DNA of 64,000 bases from Amorphophallus konjac (GCA_022559845.1 CM040126.1:144530064-144594063), one strand, 5' to 3'. Positions 1 through 12,129 are shown, counted from the first letter of the stretch. Translations and numbers: made by a program. The notes: generated by a model not told the origin, from the letters alone.

Positions 1-88
1 CAAAAGAATGAGTCGCGCCGGTATCAAACAAGACATGAGCAGTCTTAGAACAAATTTTTAGTGTACCTTCCACAAGTCCACCTTCACC
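1..88 (-). pseudogene. Protease N-terminal fragment (aspartic, retroviral type)
   Basis: Read on the minus strand in the same frame as gag, this stretch ends with the residues LFDTGATHSF. That is the DTG active-site motif of a Ty3/gypsy aspartic protease, the enzyme that cuts the Gag-Pol polyprotein. A TAA at 91-89 separates it from gag. Because the frame is unchanged, the stop is either an inactivating mutation or the natural gag end of this copy. The rest of protease and pol lies before the window. Confidence 0.7.
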
Positions 89-650
89 TTACTCCACCTC
101 TTGAAGAGCTTGGAGATGGCCTTGCTTCCTTGCCAGGCGTTTGTCATTGTTGGCTTGTTCATTTAATAAAGGACAATCGGGAATCCAGTGATCCAGGCTT
201 CCACATTGGAGACATGCTCCTAGCCTCCTCCAGCACTCCTCGGCCTTATGGCCGGGCTTGTTGTTATGCTTACACACCTCTTTGGATGGTGTGGTGGTAA
301 TAGAAAAGGGCTTATTACCCTTCTTGAATTTCTTTTCTTGGGAGTAATTACCTCCATCATTGGCTCTCTTCTTATTAAATGAGGGTTTGAAAGTGCCAGA
401 GCTTATAACATGCTCCTTCTTGTCCTTCCCACGGATCTTGTCGGACAGTTCCGTGGCATCTTCTAGAAATTGGGCTCTCCGTACCATCTCCGAGTAGACT
501 TGAATGTCCATAGGAGCCAGTTGGGTGATATATTGAGGCCGAAGCCCATTGAGAAATCTTCCCGCCTTCATCTTCTCGGTACATACCAAGTGGGGCGCAT
601 ACCTTGATAGCCTAGAAGATTGGGCTTCATACTCGGCCACTGACAAGGTT
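89..650 (-). pseudogene. Ty3/gypsy gag, C-terminal part with zinc knuckle
   Basis: Second half of the Del-like gag, separated from its first half by the 656-3972 insertion. It includes the end of the retrotransposon gag domain (SRYAPHLV, then a region rich in R and E). A basic linker follows, then a CX2CX4HX4C zinc knuckle (CLQCGSLDHWIPDC) near residues 150-165. The knuckle binds RNA for packaging in virus-like particles. The reading continues exactly from the upstream part if the 3317-bp insertion and one CTTTA copy are removed, which is the main proof of the nesting. The first ATG here (646) is internal, not a real start. Confidence 0.85.
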
Positions 651-655
651 CTTTA

Positions 656-3600
656 TGTAGTGCCCCAAAATTTATATAATAATTTTTAGATTATTTATAG
701 AATTTTCTAGAATTTATTAGGAATTTATAAAGACTAAATAGATTTATAAATGGATTATTGGATTAATAAGTCATTATAAGGCCCAATTGTGTCAAATAAG
801 TAACATAGCCTATTTAAATAAAATCCAAAAGGTTTAAGAACCAAGCCCATTAAGTTTGGCCCATATTCTAGAAGGTTATTTAGCCTATTCACGTATTTTA
901 AGGATAAATACTATTTTATAGATAATTATATTAGATAAACGAATAAAAGAGTTTTATTAATTTGAAATTCTGCACACGTGGGATGTAACAGTCTATCGTA
1001 CAATCGCCACATGCACGTAACGCACCTAGACTGATGCGTTACACCCTGATAGTTCCGTGAATGAAAGAATGAGCAAAAAGATTAGAACTTTAAGATCCTA
1101 TCTGTAAGAGATCGACTTGGGAGAGTTTATAACATTACTAAGGACTCTTAGGGATTAGGTTCTGGCAAATTAAGGACTCTAGAATCGATCTAATCTCAAA
1201 CCCTAGCCAAAAACCTATAAATAGGACCTAGTTCTGACCTAAGCGACCCTTACTTTTGGCTCGTGAAGAATCAAGGTAAGGAGTCATAATTTCAGATAAG
1301 TTCTTTAGAAGATTTTATTTGGTATACTTTAGACTAATAGTTCTCCAAATTTCGTGCTAGGAGATCAACCAACCAAGGAGATTGAAGCTTCCAAAGTTGC
1401 TGGTCGGACCTTAGCAACCCAAGAATTTGAACGAAAGTCCTCTGAAGATCAAGAGATTAGGACATCTAAATGAGGTAATTAGAATTCAATCCTTTAGAAC
1501 TTTTTGATCACCTTAGTTTCAGCTTCTTACCCTCAAAATTTCACGTCCTTAGGTCAAGAGATAGGAGAGATAGAGCGACGCGAAGTTGATGAAAAATCTC
1601 AGGAAGGGAAGAACTAGGGCGTGTCTTGCAGTCCCAAATTGGAAGATTAAAGCTCATTTAAGAGGTAGGTCATCTCATGATTGGCAAAAACATCTTGTTA
1701 GGGATAAAATCCCTCTGGTTTTGATTGATTTCATGCATAATAGAGCATAGATTTCATGTTTTAATAGTTCTATACATTCATGCATCTCTTAGCCCTAAAT
1801 GGAAAATAAAAAGATATTATCTTGTCTATTCACTAAAACCCATGCATATAGTTGGCCTATAATTCGTTTATCATGTCTGGAATAGTTGTAGTATTTTGAT
1901 TTCCAGGCATGTTATGTTTTCATAAACTTTTACTTTATTTTATTGCCAGCAGACGATCTGACGCATCAAGGTAAGACCGTCACAATGATATAACGGTCTT
2001 ACGATAAGCCGTCACACCTTCTATGGTGTTTGAAATTCTCTGTTGTCTCTGACGCAGCATCGATGGAGCGTTACATTACTGTAACAGTCTCACGATAAAC
2101 CGTCACCGTCACTGTGACGCACCCATTCTAGACCGTCAGGGTAACTGTAGACAGAATGAGAAACTAGTTAATTTAACTTATAAATAAGCCTAGTTATCTA
2201 AGTTTTGACCTGATTTCATGTCTTTAAGATTATTTAGTGATTCATGATAGAAATTGCATAATTTAGGTATCTTAAATTATTTTAAGTTATGTTAATTTCA
2301 TGTGCCAAAATTTTATAGTTTTGTATCTAAATCATGATTTTTCAAAGATGTATTGACAGAGTTTTATCATGATTTCCTATTGTTACACATCCTCTCCATC
2401 AATAGAGTCATTTCTTTAAGTACATGGCGCATATTCTGGTATGATGTCCATTAGTTCACTTTACACTATAGGAACATTATTCTTGGACAGGAGGACCTTT
2501 CTATTGGATGTTCCTTCCAATGGACTAGGAAATCTTGTTTCAAGGTCTCCGTAATTCTCCGCGAGCCTGGGATTCCCACTAGGACGCCGAGTTGGTTGTA
2601 CCATTAAAGCCCATTGATTAGATTACACTATTGATATTTCGGGTTATCAGTAGTGTAACGGATCTATATTGGACCGTCAGGCACATGTAATGGCCCAATA
2701 TACGACCGTCACATTCAATTGAGTCCGATTTCTCGGTTCTGGATTGACCATTGTAACGGCCCAATACTGGAGCGTCACATCATGTAACGGCCCAGTACAC
2801 GACCGTCACACTGCTTGAGTATTTTGTTTGACCAAGGGTTGATATTCCAAGGTTTCTAGATTGACTATTGATGATCTAGAACTTATCATATTGATCAAGA
2901 AACCTAATATAATGAATGAAAAATAAAGAATGTACCGTTATGCTGCCAATTTATTTCCATGAGCATAATATAGTGTAAGTCATTCTTGATTTCTCATGAT
3001 TCTTATTAAAGCATTCCTTCATTGAATTATTGTTATCAAGAGCTTGTTGGAATTGTACATTCTTGGCCATACTTTGTTATTACATGCGTGGAAGTAGCTT
3101 GATTTATACTTGAAGATGCGATCGAGCACTGATTGTGTTCAAGGGTTCTATGCTAGTCCCCTCGGCTGATTGTCGGAAACATACTATTATAAACCATGGG
3201 GTATGATGCTACTGGCGTCGCATTGCGCTGGGAGTACTTTATCTATAAATAAGTGAAAATCCACAATATGATACAACATGATTGATACTTGTACATGCCT
3301 TTCTTGATATTCCATAGAAATTCACGAAGTACTTGCTCATAAGTAAAAGATACTGGAGTGATGATTATGTGGCATTGCTAGTACATTCTCGTTACATTCT
3401 TGTTCATGAAAGGCCATATCATGTTCTTATAACATTCTTGTTAGTTCATACTTGCTCTCATTCTATCTTACATACTTTGGTTTAATCGCATGATTGATCA
3501 CATTCGCATGATTTTACCTTATTTCTTTAGAGCTAAAATGTTAATTACTTTAATGATGCCTTCATGTTGATGCGAAGATACCTACTGGGCAAGTGTGCTC

Positions 3601-3972
3601 ATTACCTATTTCTAATCTTTTTTCAGGAAATGAAAGTGGTTCGAATTCGGATTCGGGTTATACAAGTAGCGGGTCCGAGAGCGAATGAAAGTCATATCAA
3701 GTTGAGAGTGAAGACGTAGGGAGTCTACATTGTTTAGATTGAGTCTATGTAATTTTCCTATTTTTGAGTCTGATAGATTGAAAGAAAGTGATTGTATTTG
3801 AATATTGATTATCAATGAAATAAGTTGGAGTTTTGATTAAAGTATTATGCAATTGCATTTATGTGTAATTGTCTTGCGCCCTGATTATTCTTGCTTGCAA
3901 GAGACTTACCATGCCGGCTGTTCACGTTTCTCGAGCGAGTCTTCCACTGTCATAAAGGCTCGGGGCGTGACA
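656..3972 (+). mobile_element. Solo LTR (3.3 kb) inserted in gag, TSD CTTTA
   Basis: The segment begins TGTAGTGCCCC and ends GGGGCGTGACA, so it has TG...CA termini. It is flanked by CTTTA at 651-655 and 3973-3977, and removing it restores gag. Its ends resemble those of the neighbouring Del-like LTR (4560-7661), so it is probably a solo LTR of a related Del/Tekay family, left by LTR-LTR recombination. A TATA-like box lies at 1215-1225. No credible coding sequence was found. The region 1960-2830 holds foldback repeats built on ACGG/CCGT, including a perfect 10-bp stem (1971-1980 with 1993-2002). Confidence 0.85.
1215..1225 (+). promoter_or_regulatory. TATA-like box of the solo LTR
   Basis: CTATAAATAGG lies about 560 bp from the LTR start in the plus orientation, a normal place for an LTR promoter. 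It supports the plus orientation of this solo LTR. No start site can be proven from sequence alone. Confidence 0.45.
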
Positions 3973-3978
3973 CTTTAT

Positions 3979-4388
3979 TTGAGTGCAGTGAATTCTGCGG
4001 CCTTCTTCTCTTGTATAGAGTCTGAAAAGTACTTGCTATTGAAGTGCTCCACAAATTTGGCCCAAGTGATATGATCATCCGGCATTGTAGCTTCCACGGA
4101 CTCCCACCAAAAACGAGCGTCCCGCTCTAGTTGGAAAGTGTCCAGCAGGACCTTCTCATCGTCTGTGCATTGCATTACACAAAATATCCTCTCTATCTCC
4201 CTAATCTAGTGTTCGGCATCATCGGGGTCGGACGAGCCAATAAACTTTGGTAGATTCATGTTACGAAAGCTACGGTGGAGATCACCCGCTTCACGATTTG
4301 CTCCGCCCTACGCTACATGTTGTAGCGCCTGTGTAAGGCCTTGTACGGTCTGTTGCATCTCACGCCCCTGAGCTCTCTCGGCGGCCAT
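3979..4388 (-). pseudogene. Ty3/gypsy gag, N-terminal part
   Basis: Starts at ATG 4388 in the context MAAERAQGREMQQ and runs to the solo-LTR insertion. The residues FQLERDARFWWESV and the following EHFNSKYF are the core of the retrotransposon gag (capsid) domain. Two in-frame TAG codons (about 4310 and 4207) interrupt it. One replaces the Trp expected in EHWIRE, a G-to-A change typical of methylated, decaying repeats. The frame continues at 650-89 after the insertion. Confidence 0.8.
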
Positions 4389-4540
4389 GGTCCTACAAGT
4401 CATTTAAATTTAATTAATATGTGTCAAACTATAAGGTTTCTTTACCCTAAGTTAGCTTAGCCCATGGCTCTACCCGATCTCACCAGTCTAAGGTATAGAC
4501 CTATCCTTGGACTTGGGTTCCTAGGAAATTAAAGTCCTAG

Positions 4541-4552
4541 GCTCTGATACCA
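4541..4552 (-). other. Primer binding site, initiator Met-tRNA type
   Basis: On the minus strand this reads TGGTATCAGAGC, the common plant primer site complementary to the 3' end of initiator tRNA-Met. It begins 7 nt after the LTR end at 4560, which fixes the element orientation and the LTR boundary. Confidence 0.85.
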
Positions 4553-4559
4553 CAAAAAC

Positions 4560-7500
4560 TATCACGCCCCAAGCGTAGAAGGAACCCGGTATGCGTGACG
4601 AGTTTACATCAATCATGTCAATCAGAACATAAGGAATTTGACACATAGACAGAGTGCACAAATAGCAAGAGATAACACCAATATTCCTTTATTCCATTAA
4701 TAACTTCAACTAGTTCCATACATAATTCTTCAAGGTAAAGAAATACTTAATGATAAACTAGACTCGATAAAAGGGAAAATACAATGATGACTCAAGAAAA
4801 TAGAAAAGACACGACTAGGTAACGTCTCCAATAGTTGGAATGGCTCTACGCTCTTCACTCTTTTCCATTCCCGTCCGAATGATCCTCGTCATCAGAATTA
4901 CCTAAAAATAGGGGAAAATTAGGGTGAGCGAATGCTCAGTAGGAATTATATCTCAAGTACAAGCTTGCTTTAAGTAATTAACATAGTACATGAAATGCAA
5001 GTATAGCTATGCATGAACACAAGATAATATTGAAAGTGAAATGACAAGAATTAATGTAGGACTAACAAGAATTCAAGATAATCATGTAAAGTATATCAAG
5101 ATTTGCCAAGTATGTAATATCAAGTCATGTCATGTGAATTGGCTATTATAATTTCAAGCAAGTAAATACTCATTCCAGGCCACGCAAGTCATGTCACGTC
5201 AAGTCAAGTACGAGATCGTTGAATGTCAACAATCTAGAAAGTCATGCGCTTCGGTACAATGTCACACCGTGATCAATCAACTCCCATGGACATAAGTATT
5301 TTCGGGTGCTCCTCCCAAGACCAGATCAGGCCCTATATGCGCAAACATTGAGTCATGTATATTTTTAGACATCCACTATAGTTACAGCCAATATAGAGTT
5401 CAAAGAAATAAACCATTGTAAGATGATAAGGTAGATTTCACGAATGAAGGAGTTCAAGGGCAGAACTTGAACAAATATGATATACCCATAAATCACATGA
5501 AAAATCGAGACATGTCATGAAACTGGGTAATTGGTGTCCACTTAGTTGCCAACAATTACAGAAACAACGCCCACTGAAGTGGTTGCTTATTCCTGTGAAC
5601 AGTACAGGCACGAAGAATTAGCGACACTTCTTGTTGTCGCTCATTCATAATTAGCGTCCAGTGTAAGGTCGCTATAAGAGTAAATTGCGCCCATTGACTG
5701 GCCATCAATTCCTTTTGGCGTCCATGTCCTAGTCGGAGTTTTGCGGACAAACAATCAGACTTCTCAAAGAGGCCAGAAATAGCGCTCTAAGAGAGCTAAA
5801 GCATCACGTTTCTTCAGAGTGACGTGATGTGGGTTCCAGGGTTTTTAGGGTACAACATGCTCGACTGCCTTGAGGGAATCCAAGGCTAGCGTAGACTTAC
5901 GGAGGTCTCAATGAAGAAAGTACCAGTCCAAAGGAAGGAATATCCCGTGGAGGGTCTAATCATCACCAAGAGTTGAGGGTGTAATCGATAGAGACAAAAC
6001 AAAGACTCCATCTACGGATGTGAGATGAGAGTGTCAATAGACCCGCGATATGGGCCAGAAAATCGATAAAAATTGAGAGAGCAAGAATCCGCGCCCAATT
6101 AGGCAGGCGCTCATTCATAAATGTGCGTCTGCCTGAAGGGTCGCTCAATCATTAATTAACAGAACTTTTAAAGAAATACCAAGAATTAGCGACTCAGTGA
6201 ATGAGTGCTAATTCTAGGACTTTCCAGAATTCAATAATAATTAAATATAATCAGCGACCATTTGAAAAGTCGCCCAATCTTTAAATAACGTCCTTTATTA
6301 TGTCACAGATTCAGGATTTTTCATATAGTTCCTATTTTCTAATTATTTTACCAATCAACGCCTCCATACACGGGCGCTCATTCATAATTGACGACTGTGA
6401 GACAGTCGTCCATTCTTTTTATGCTACGCAGATAGATAATACTACTTATTTCTTTTAAACTTAGCATGAACATTGACCCTTTGCTATTTACATGGAATTT
6501 TTGGAAACTAAAGACATGGATAGTTAGAGAAAAATATGGAAGATCCAGAAACATTCTCATGCAAGAATTTTAACGCTAGGTTTCATAGATATTAAATTTT
6601 AAACATGTGGTATTTATTAATTGCACTAAAAGAATTAGCGACAGTGTCATTGGTCGCACATTAATTTGCGACCTGAAGACCGTCGCAGATTCAGAATCTA
6701 CGACCCTCTACGCTGTCGTTCATTAATCGGAAGCCACTGCTTGGTCGCTATTTCCATGCAGACAGAAAACTTGCAGAATTACGAAAAACTGGAGATCGTG
6801 AACACGAATACAAGATGTAAGCATGTCGATATGATCGTATATGCATGTACTATTCTCATTACTATCTTCTTGGGCTGTAGAACTTGAGAAAACCCACCTT
6901 TTTCTCGATGAAGAATGTCGAACAGGGAGAAAGATCAGAGGAAATAGCTACAACAACTACTGCAACCACAACAGGCAGGAAGGGGAAATAATAAGAGCAG
7001 CAGACGAATTGTAGAAGAAGAAGATAAGCCTCTTCACGTGTGCAATAGCTGCAGAACGATGAAGAAGCAGTAAATGAAGATACTTCAGCGGTAGGAACAT
7101 GAACATGACGAAGTAGGCTTCTCCTTCACACACGGCAACAACGAACATAGAAGAAGATAGGAGGAAGCAACCTTTCTCCTTCATGCACGGTGGCAGGACG
7201 ATGAAGACGACGTCGACGCCAGGGAAAACAATACAAGCAGCAGCAGTAGCTGGAGCTCGTCGATGGAGGGTCATATATATAGGATCTGGGTTCAAGCTTC
7301 CTATTAGGAATTAAACTTCCCAAGAATCCTAGAAATCTTCGATCTTCCTAAACTGCAGCAACCTTCCCAGTTGAACTAAGAACCCTAAGGTTCAAGCAAG
7401 CTTCGAACGAGAGGAGGTTTGGCTTCTGAAACAACCCTCATTATACACATATGTGTGTATATATCTAATTTTCCTCTTATATGTAGGAAAAGTTATGGGC

Positions 7501-7661
7501 AATTAAGGCCCATTTGCCTTTGGGTGACATACGTGAGGCCCATATGTTATGTGAGAATGTTTGGTCTTAGACATTGGTTTACTTTGGGCCCTTTGTTTAT
7601 TTGTTTAGAGATTTTGTTTATTTAGGAAATTTTATTCCTATAATTTATCTGGGTTGCTACA
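4560..7661 (-). repeat. 5' LTR of the Del-like element
   Basis: About 3.1 kb with TG...TA-like termini on the minus strand (TGTAGCAACCC at 7661, GGGGCGTGATA at 4560); the terminal CA has become TA. A TATA-like stretch lies near 7271-7282 on the minus strand. The part between 5550 and 6720 holds repeated self-complementary segments built on GCGAC/GTCGC and AATTAGC/GCTAATT, for example perfect stems at 6390-6410 and 5621-5640. No open frame in it looks like a protein family. Confidence 0.75.
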
Positions 7662-8378
7662 CACCAAGTGAAGGTATTTGGCCATCTGTGGTTCTCGAGC
7701 TTCGTAGTCTCCGTGGATCTGGCTGGCGACTAATTGGGAGTCTGTGTAGATGTTGACTCGCTCGGCACCTAGGCGCTTTGCCATCCTAGCCCCGAAAATC
7801 AGGGCTTCATACTCGGAGGCATTGTTGGAGGCCTGGAAGTTGAAGTTCAGGGCATACTGGAGCTCGACACCTTCTCAGGAGGTGATGTGGATGCCAGCTC
7901 CACTGCTGGTTGAGTTGAAAGATCCGTCCACGAAGAGGCTCCAAGTTGGCCCGGCCGTAGGCTATGACGCTTCTCCGGTAGGAACAACGGTCTCTGTGAT
8001 GAAGTCAGCCAGAGCTTGCCCTTTGATGGCAGTGCAGGGCCGGTAAGAAATATCATAGGCCCCGAGCAATATTCCCCACTTGACGAGCCGACCAGAGGCT
8101 TCTGGGTGGGCCAGAATCTTCTTCAGAGGCTCGCTAGTCAGCACCACAATGGAATGTCCCTGGAAGTATGGCCGAAGGTGCTTCGCCGAGGTAACCAACG
8201 CTAGCACAAGTTTCTCGATTGTGGGGTACCTTCTTTCGGCGTCCAAGAGGACCTTGATGACGTAATATACAGACCTCTGACGTCCTTGGTCGTCTTGAAG
8301 TAGGACCGAGCTTACTGTGGATGGTGTTGCCGAGAGATAAAGATACAGAGTTTCTCCCGATACTCGCTTGGATAACAC
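7662..8378 (-). pseudogene. RNase H plus second (Tat-type) RNase H domain
   Basis: The first part (8378 to about 7970) has the connection/RNase H features of gypsy pol, with ERRYPTIEKL and GQALADFI near its end. After a stop at about 7960 comes a second RNase H: WSLFVDGS (first catalytic Asp), NNASEYEAL (Glu) and IYTDSQLV (Asp). The frame is cut at 7662 by the Del-like LTR. RNase H degrades the RNA strand during reverse transcription. The duplicated RNase H marks the Tat lineage. Confidence 0.8.
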
Positions 8379-8435
8379 CGACGGTGATGCCAGAAACTCC
8401 TTAAGCTCGGTGAAAGCTTTCTCGCCCTCCTCATC

Positions 8436-9241
8436 CTAGGCGAATGCGGGTGCCACCAATTTTGGCCCTCTCAGCAATTTGAAGAAGGGCAGGCAGCGCT
8501 CCGCCGCTCGAGACAGGAAGCGATTGAGTGCAGCAACACGGCCGATCAGTCGTTGCACGTCTTTGACGCATGTGGGTAGCCGCATATCCAGGATGGCCTG
8601 GATCTTCTCGGGGTTGGCCTCGATCGCTCGCTGAGTCACCAGGAAGCCCAGGAATTTCTCGGACTTAACTCCAAAGGTGCATTTAGTAGGATTGAGCTTC
8701 ATTTGCTACCTCTAGAGGGTGTTGAAGGTTTCGTCTAGGTCGGCGAAATGGTCTTCAGCCTTGGACGACTTCACCAGCATGTCGTCAATATAGGCTTCGA
8801 CGTTTTGCCCAATATGATGCTCGAAGATCTGTTTGACCAGCCTCTGATAAGTTGCTCCGGCATTTTTTAACCCGAACGACATTCGGGTGTAGCAGTAGAC
8901 GCCAAAGTCGGTGATGAAGGCGATCTTCTCTGTGTCTTCGGGGTTTAGTTAGATCTGGTGGTATTCGGAGTATGCATCCAGAAAGTTAAGGAGCTCGTTA
9001 CCCGAGGTTGATCGACGAGTTGGTCGATGCTCGGTAAAACGTAGTAGTCTTTCGAAGTAGCTTTGTTGAGGTCAGTGAAGTCGATACACATCCGCCATTT
9101 TCTAGAAGCTTTGGGCACCAGGACGATGTTAGCAAGCCAAGTAGGGTAAAGGACCGGGCCAAATAACTCAATGCTCCTTCCTTTGTTGATATGCTCTTTG
9201 ATGATCGCCTGTTTCACGGGGGCGTGCTTCCTCTTCCGCTG
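8436..9241 (-). pseudogene. Reverse transcriptase, degenerate
   Basis: Contains the N-terminal RT blocks TWLANIVLVP and MCIDFTDLNKA, then the catalytic YIDD box (about 8790-8780, residues EAYIDDMLVKS) and the thumb region [10 protein letters not shown]. Several stops and a frame change between 8945 and 8702 make it non-functional. The frame upstream joins the protease region. Confidence 0.8.
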
Positions 9242-9999
9242 TTACACTAGTTTTACCGTAGGGTCGAGATTGAGGTGATGCATTACTGTCTTCGAGGGAT
9301 TACGAGGGAGATCCTCATCAGACCATGCGAAAACATGAACATACTCCAAAAGAAAGTCCTTGTATTCAATATGCAGCTCGGGTGATAAATCAGCCCCGAT
9401 CTTTACTTCGAGGGCCGGATCGTTTCTGAGGAAGATAGACAGTAGTTCTCCCCCGGGTTTGCTTGTCATTTGATCTTCATTCGTTTCGAGTTTCTTTCTC
9501 TTGTCCTTTGCCCTTACGGCTTCCACCGAGATTACGTAGCACCTTCTAGCCATTGCCTGATTGCCTCAGACTTCACCAATGCCGTATTTGGTGGGAAACT
9601 TCATTTTTTGGTGGTATGTGGAGGGCACTACCTTGATTCGGCTGAGGACACCTCATCCGAAAATGGCATTATAGGCCGATATCTCCTTGACCACAATGAA
9701 GTTCGCCATAAAGGTTACGACTTTGGGTGGGGTACCAAGAGTGACAGGTAGGCTTAGGGTTCCCTCAGGATATGTTACCTGGCCATTGAACCCATAGAGG
9801 GGGGTTCTAATCGGACGTAGTTTCGATAGGTTTTCACCCATCTTTAGCATACACTCGTATGATAAAACATCAGGGCACTGCCAATATCCACTAGGATCCA
9901 GTTCACATTACAATGGTTTATTGTGGCCGAGATAACAAGGATGTCATCATGCGGGGTGATCACTCCTTCAGGGTCTTGATCTGAGAAGACCAAGGCCTA
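9242..9999 (-). pseudogene. Protease and PR-RT linker, degenerate
   Basis: Residues ILVDIGSA (about 9890) sit where the protease active site should be; the normal D-T/S-G is altered to D-I-G. The downstream half has the protease C-terminal pattern YNAIFG (about 9655). The linker to RT follows, with the pre-RT motif VFAWSDEDLP (about 9340). Stops at 9847 and about 9555 break the frame. Confidence 0.65.
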
Positions 10000-10688
10000 T
10001 TGGTCGGTCACTGGGGGTGGAGCTTTGGGCAGCTTAGAGGCTAAGCTAGCTCGCTCGGCATGACACTTCCTTCCTCGGCTACTATCTCCGCCTGAGGATG
10101 ATCCACCCGAGATAACATTTATGTGGATTCCTTGAGGGAGGTTGTCAATGTCTTCTGGGGGGACTCCGCGGTCCTCCCGTTGCTCAGTCACGTATTAGGA
10201 GAGATGGCCTTGGCGGATGAGACTTTCGATCTCGTCCATGAGCTGGTGGCAATCTCCCGTATGGTGGCCATGGTCGTTGTGGAACTGACAGTGTTTCTGA
10301 TGATCCCGCTGCTTGGACTTCATGGGCTCGGGGCGGCAGAGTAGGCCCGAGTCCTAGATTTCTTGATAAATTTGGTAGACATGGGCAGTCACAGGATTGT
10401 AATGCTCAAACTTGCGCGGGGCTTCCTTTCAGTCGCCCTCTTTTCTCCTCCTTCCTGGCCCTGAAGCTTGGTCGGATGACCTCTTCTTCTCCCCCTCTCG
10501 CCCCGAGTTTGCAGGATCTCAGCAGGCGTTGAGGACCTCCTCGCACGCTGCGTGATGCAGAGCCAAGGTCATGAGGTCGGCGAGGGAGGAAGGAGGGTGA
10601 AGGACCAATTCACGCCGGAGGTTTTCATCGTAGGTGCCTCCGGTCAATGCGGTGATTGCGGAGGCCACATCCAAGCGGGGGATGCGCA
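10000..10688 (-). pseudogene. Tat gag C-terminal region with zinc-binding motif
   Basis: The minus-strand reading shows the end of the gag domain (LALHHAACEEVL) and, near 10300-10240, a CX2HX3GHX4C motif (CQFHNDHGHHTGDC), the form typical of Tat gag proteins. A low-complexity Ser/Gly stretch (10190-10000) follows. Stops break the frame. The 5' part of gag is displaced beyond the SIRE2 insertion, past the right end of the window. Confidence 0.65.
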
Positions 10689-10930
10689 TGATATGGATCT
10701 AGAGGGGGGGTGAATAGATCAACCCTAAATTTAAAGCGAAATTAAGCAGATAAAATACGGAATTAAGGTTGCTTAATAAGAACAGCCAATTCAGATAAAA
10801 AACAACTACAGCCACTGAATTAACAAGAGGCTTAGTCAAAGGATATGAATAGAGAGAATAAGTGAAATCAGATAGACAAGAGAAACACAGCAGCAACAGA
10901 ACTGAATTACAGAGAGATGGAGTGTGAAGA

Positions 10931-11041
10931 GGTACTTGGCGGAGGTAGAGCTCAATGAGTGTCCTCACGCAAGATAAACCACTTTTCAGATAAGTCTAAC
11001 TTATCCTTTGAGCAGTACCTTTTGATATACCTTCTCCACTC
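10931..11041 (-). ncRNA. Structured segment in the SIRE2 LTR (copy 1 of 3)
   Basis: GGTA (10931-10934) can pair with TACC (11038-11041). Inside, GAGG pairs with CCTC, and GATAAGT (10989-10995) pairs perfectly with ACTTATC (10999-11005). The framing words GGTACTTGGCGGAGGT and TTTGATATACC recur at 17803-17890 and 53140-53228, where the stems have different bases but still pair. This suggests a structured RNA or DNA element. The role is unknown. It is called ncRNA only as a structured motif, not a separate transcript. Confidence 0.45.
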
Positions 11042-11139
11042 TCTAGAATAACCAAAATATCAATCAAATGAAACAAGATAACAGCCAGAAATGTAAATGG
11101 AGCAATCACAAACCATCAAGAATGAACACATGATTTTTA

Positions 11140-11194
11140 GGTGGTTCGATCTCTTGCAGAGATCTACGTCCACCCCACACTTAAACCAAGTGTG
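11140..11194 (-). other. Two-stem module in the SIRE2 LTR
   Basis: GGTGG pairs with CCACC (11140-11144 with 11170-11174), enclosing GATCTC/GAGATC. Next to it is CACACTT/AAGTGTG (11176-11182 with 11188-11194). The same layout with different stem bases occurs in both SIRE1 LTRs. Confidence 0.5.
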
Positions 11195-11674
11195 GCTTCA
11201 CTGCTGATTCACAGCTTCTAATCCGCTGATCCATAGCTTCGGGGAAAACTTCCCAACACACGCTGAGCCTTATAGCTTAAGCTACCAGAGGAATCCTCCT
11301 CTACCGCTGGGGATTACAGCTTACCCACCGCTGACTCACAGCTTGCTATAATAAGAGTATGAAATAGAGAAACAAAAGCAAACAGAAGAACTGAAAACAG
11401 CAAAATAATTTGTAGCTCTTACAAAGAGCAGATCGGCTCTGGAATTGCACCAAGAAGCCAGAAACAATGACTTACAGACTCTCTGACTCACACCCTTCAA
11501 ATAGCTCTAAGCACTCCTCTCAAAGCTCCATAAAACTCTCTCAAGGCTCTCTCTAAATCTTGCTGGGAATTCCTCTTTACTTGGCTGCTGCTATCCTCTC
11601 TGGATATGCTTCTGTGTATGCTCGATATTCTCTCTCTTATTTTCTGCTCTCTTCGATAGTGGGTGATCAGCCCC

Positions 11675-11684
11675 TTTTATAAGG
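11675..11684 (-). promoter_or_regulatory. TATA box in the SIRE2 LTR
   Basis: The minus strand reads CTTATAAAAGG, a strong plant TATA-box match, roughly 1.5 kb into the LTR in its own direction. It is the best candidate for the U3 promoter. Confidence 0.45.
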
Positions 11685-12129
11685 TAGCAGATGATGGGCG
11701 CGTGGAAACCACGTTTCCCGCCCAAAAGTTTGTTATGTTCTGGGTTTCAATTGTCCACGTGTCACGATCATAGCTTCTCTACTTTCCACGTGGTGAAATC
11801 TCCTCTTATCAAAATGCTCTTGGATCACGAGCCATAATCCTGGTTCACGTGACTTTACGTTCGAACAAGGGCAGTCTTAAGTCACGAACCTTTGTTCTTA
11901 ACATCACGTGAGGTTTAAGTTCTGTAAGTAGATTAAGGAGCATTTTGTCAAACACTTTGTCTTCATAGCAAAAATAAATATCCATTGACTTTACATAAAA
12001 ATAAAATATAAAGGGTGAGAGATAATATGTTATTGTGCCATCAAAAAATGTTCAAATTAAGTGAACACAACATGCATGGCATGCTCTTGAAATCAAGTCA
12101 TGAAGTCAATGTAAGCGCAAACCTGTCAT

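Larger units (their letters stand above)
1..7661 (-). mobile_element. Del/Tekay-like Ty3/gypsy element, 5' part, nested solo LTR inside
   Basis: Minus-strand chromovirus-type LTR retrotransposon, cut by the window start. From right to left it shows a 5' LTR (7661 to 4560), a Met-tRNA-type primer site (4552-4541), gag (from 4388), a 3.3-kb solo LTR inserted in gag (3972-656), the rest of gag (650-89) and the start of protease (88-1). It lies in the second RNase H domain of an older Tat element, whose reading frame resumes at 7662; the expected target duplication next to it is CACCA (7662-7666), but the other copy is outside the window. The long LTR and gag style point to Del/Tekay; the lineage is inferred because RT and the chromodomain are not in view. 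Gag carries several stop codons, so the copy is dead. Confidence 0.75.
7662..10688 (-). mobile_element. Tat-lineage Ty3/gypsy element, internal fragment
   Basis: Fragment of an older minus-strand gypsy element bounded by two later insertions: the Del-like element at 7661 and the SIRE2 LTR at 10689. In order from the right it shows the gag end, protease, RT, RNase H and a second (archaeal-type) RNase H. The second RNase H places it in the Tat lineage. It is full of stop codons and frame changes. Its integrase and both LTRs are not in the window. Confidence 0.85.

Noticed and set aside
4541..4552. tRNA gene
   Set aside because: The tRNA-like words here and at 22732, 48993 and 57372 are short primer binding sites next to LTRs, not tRNA genes.
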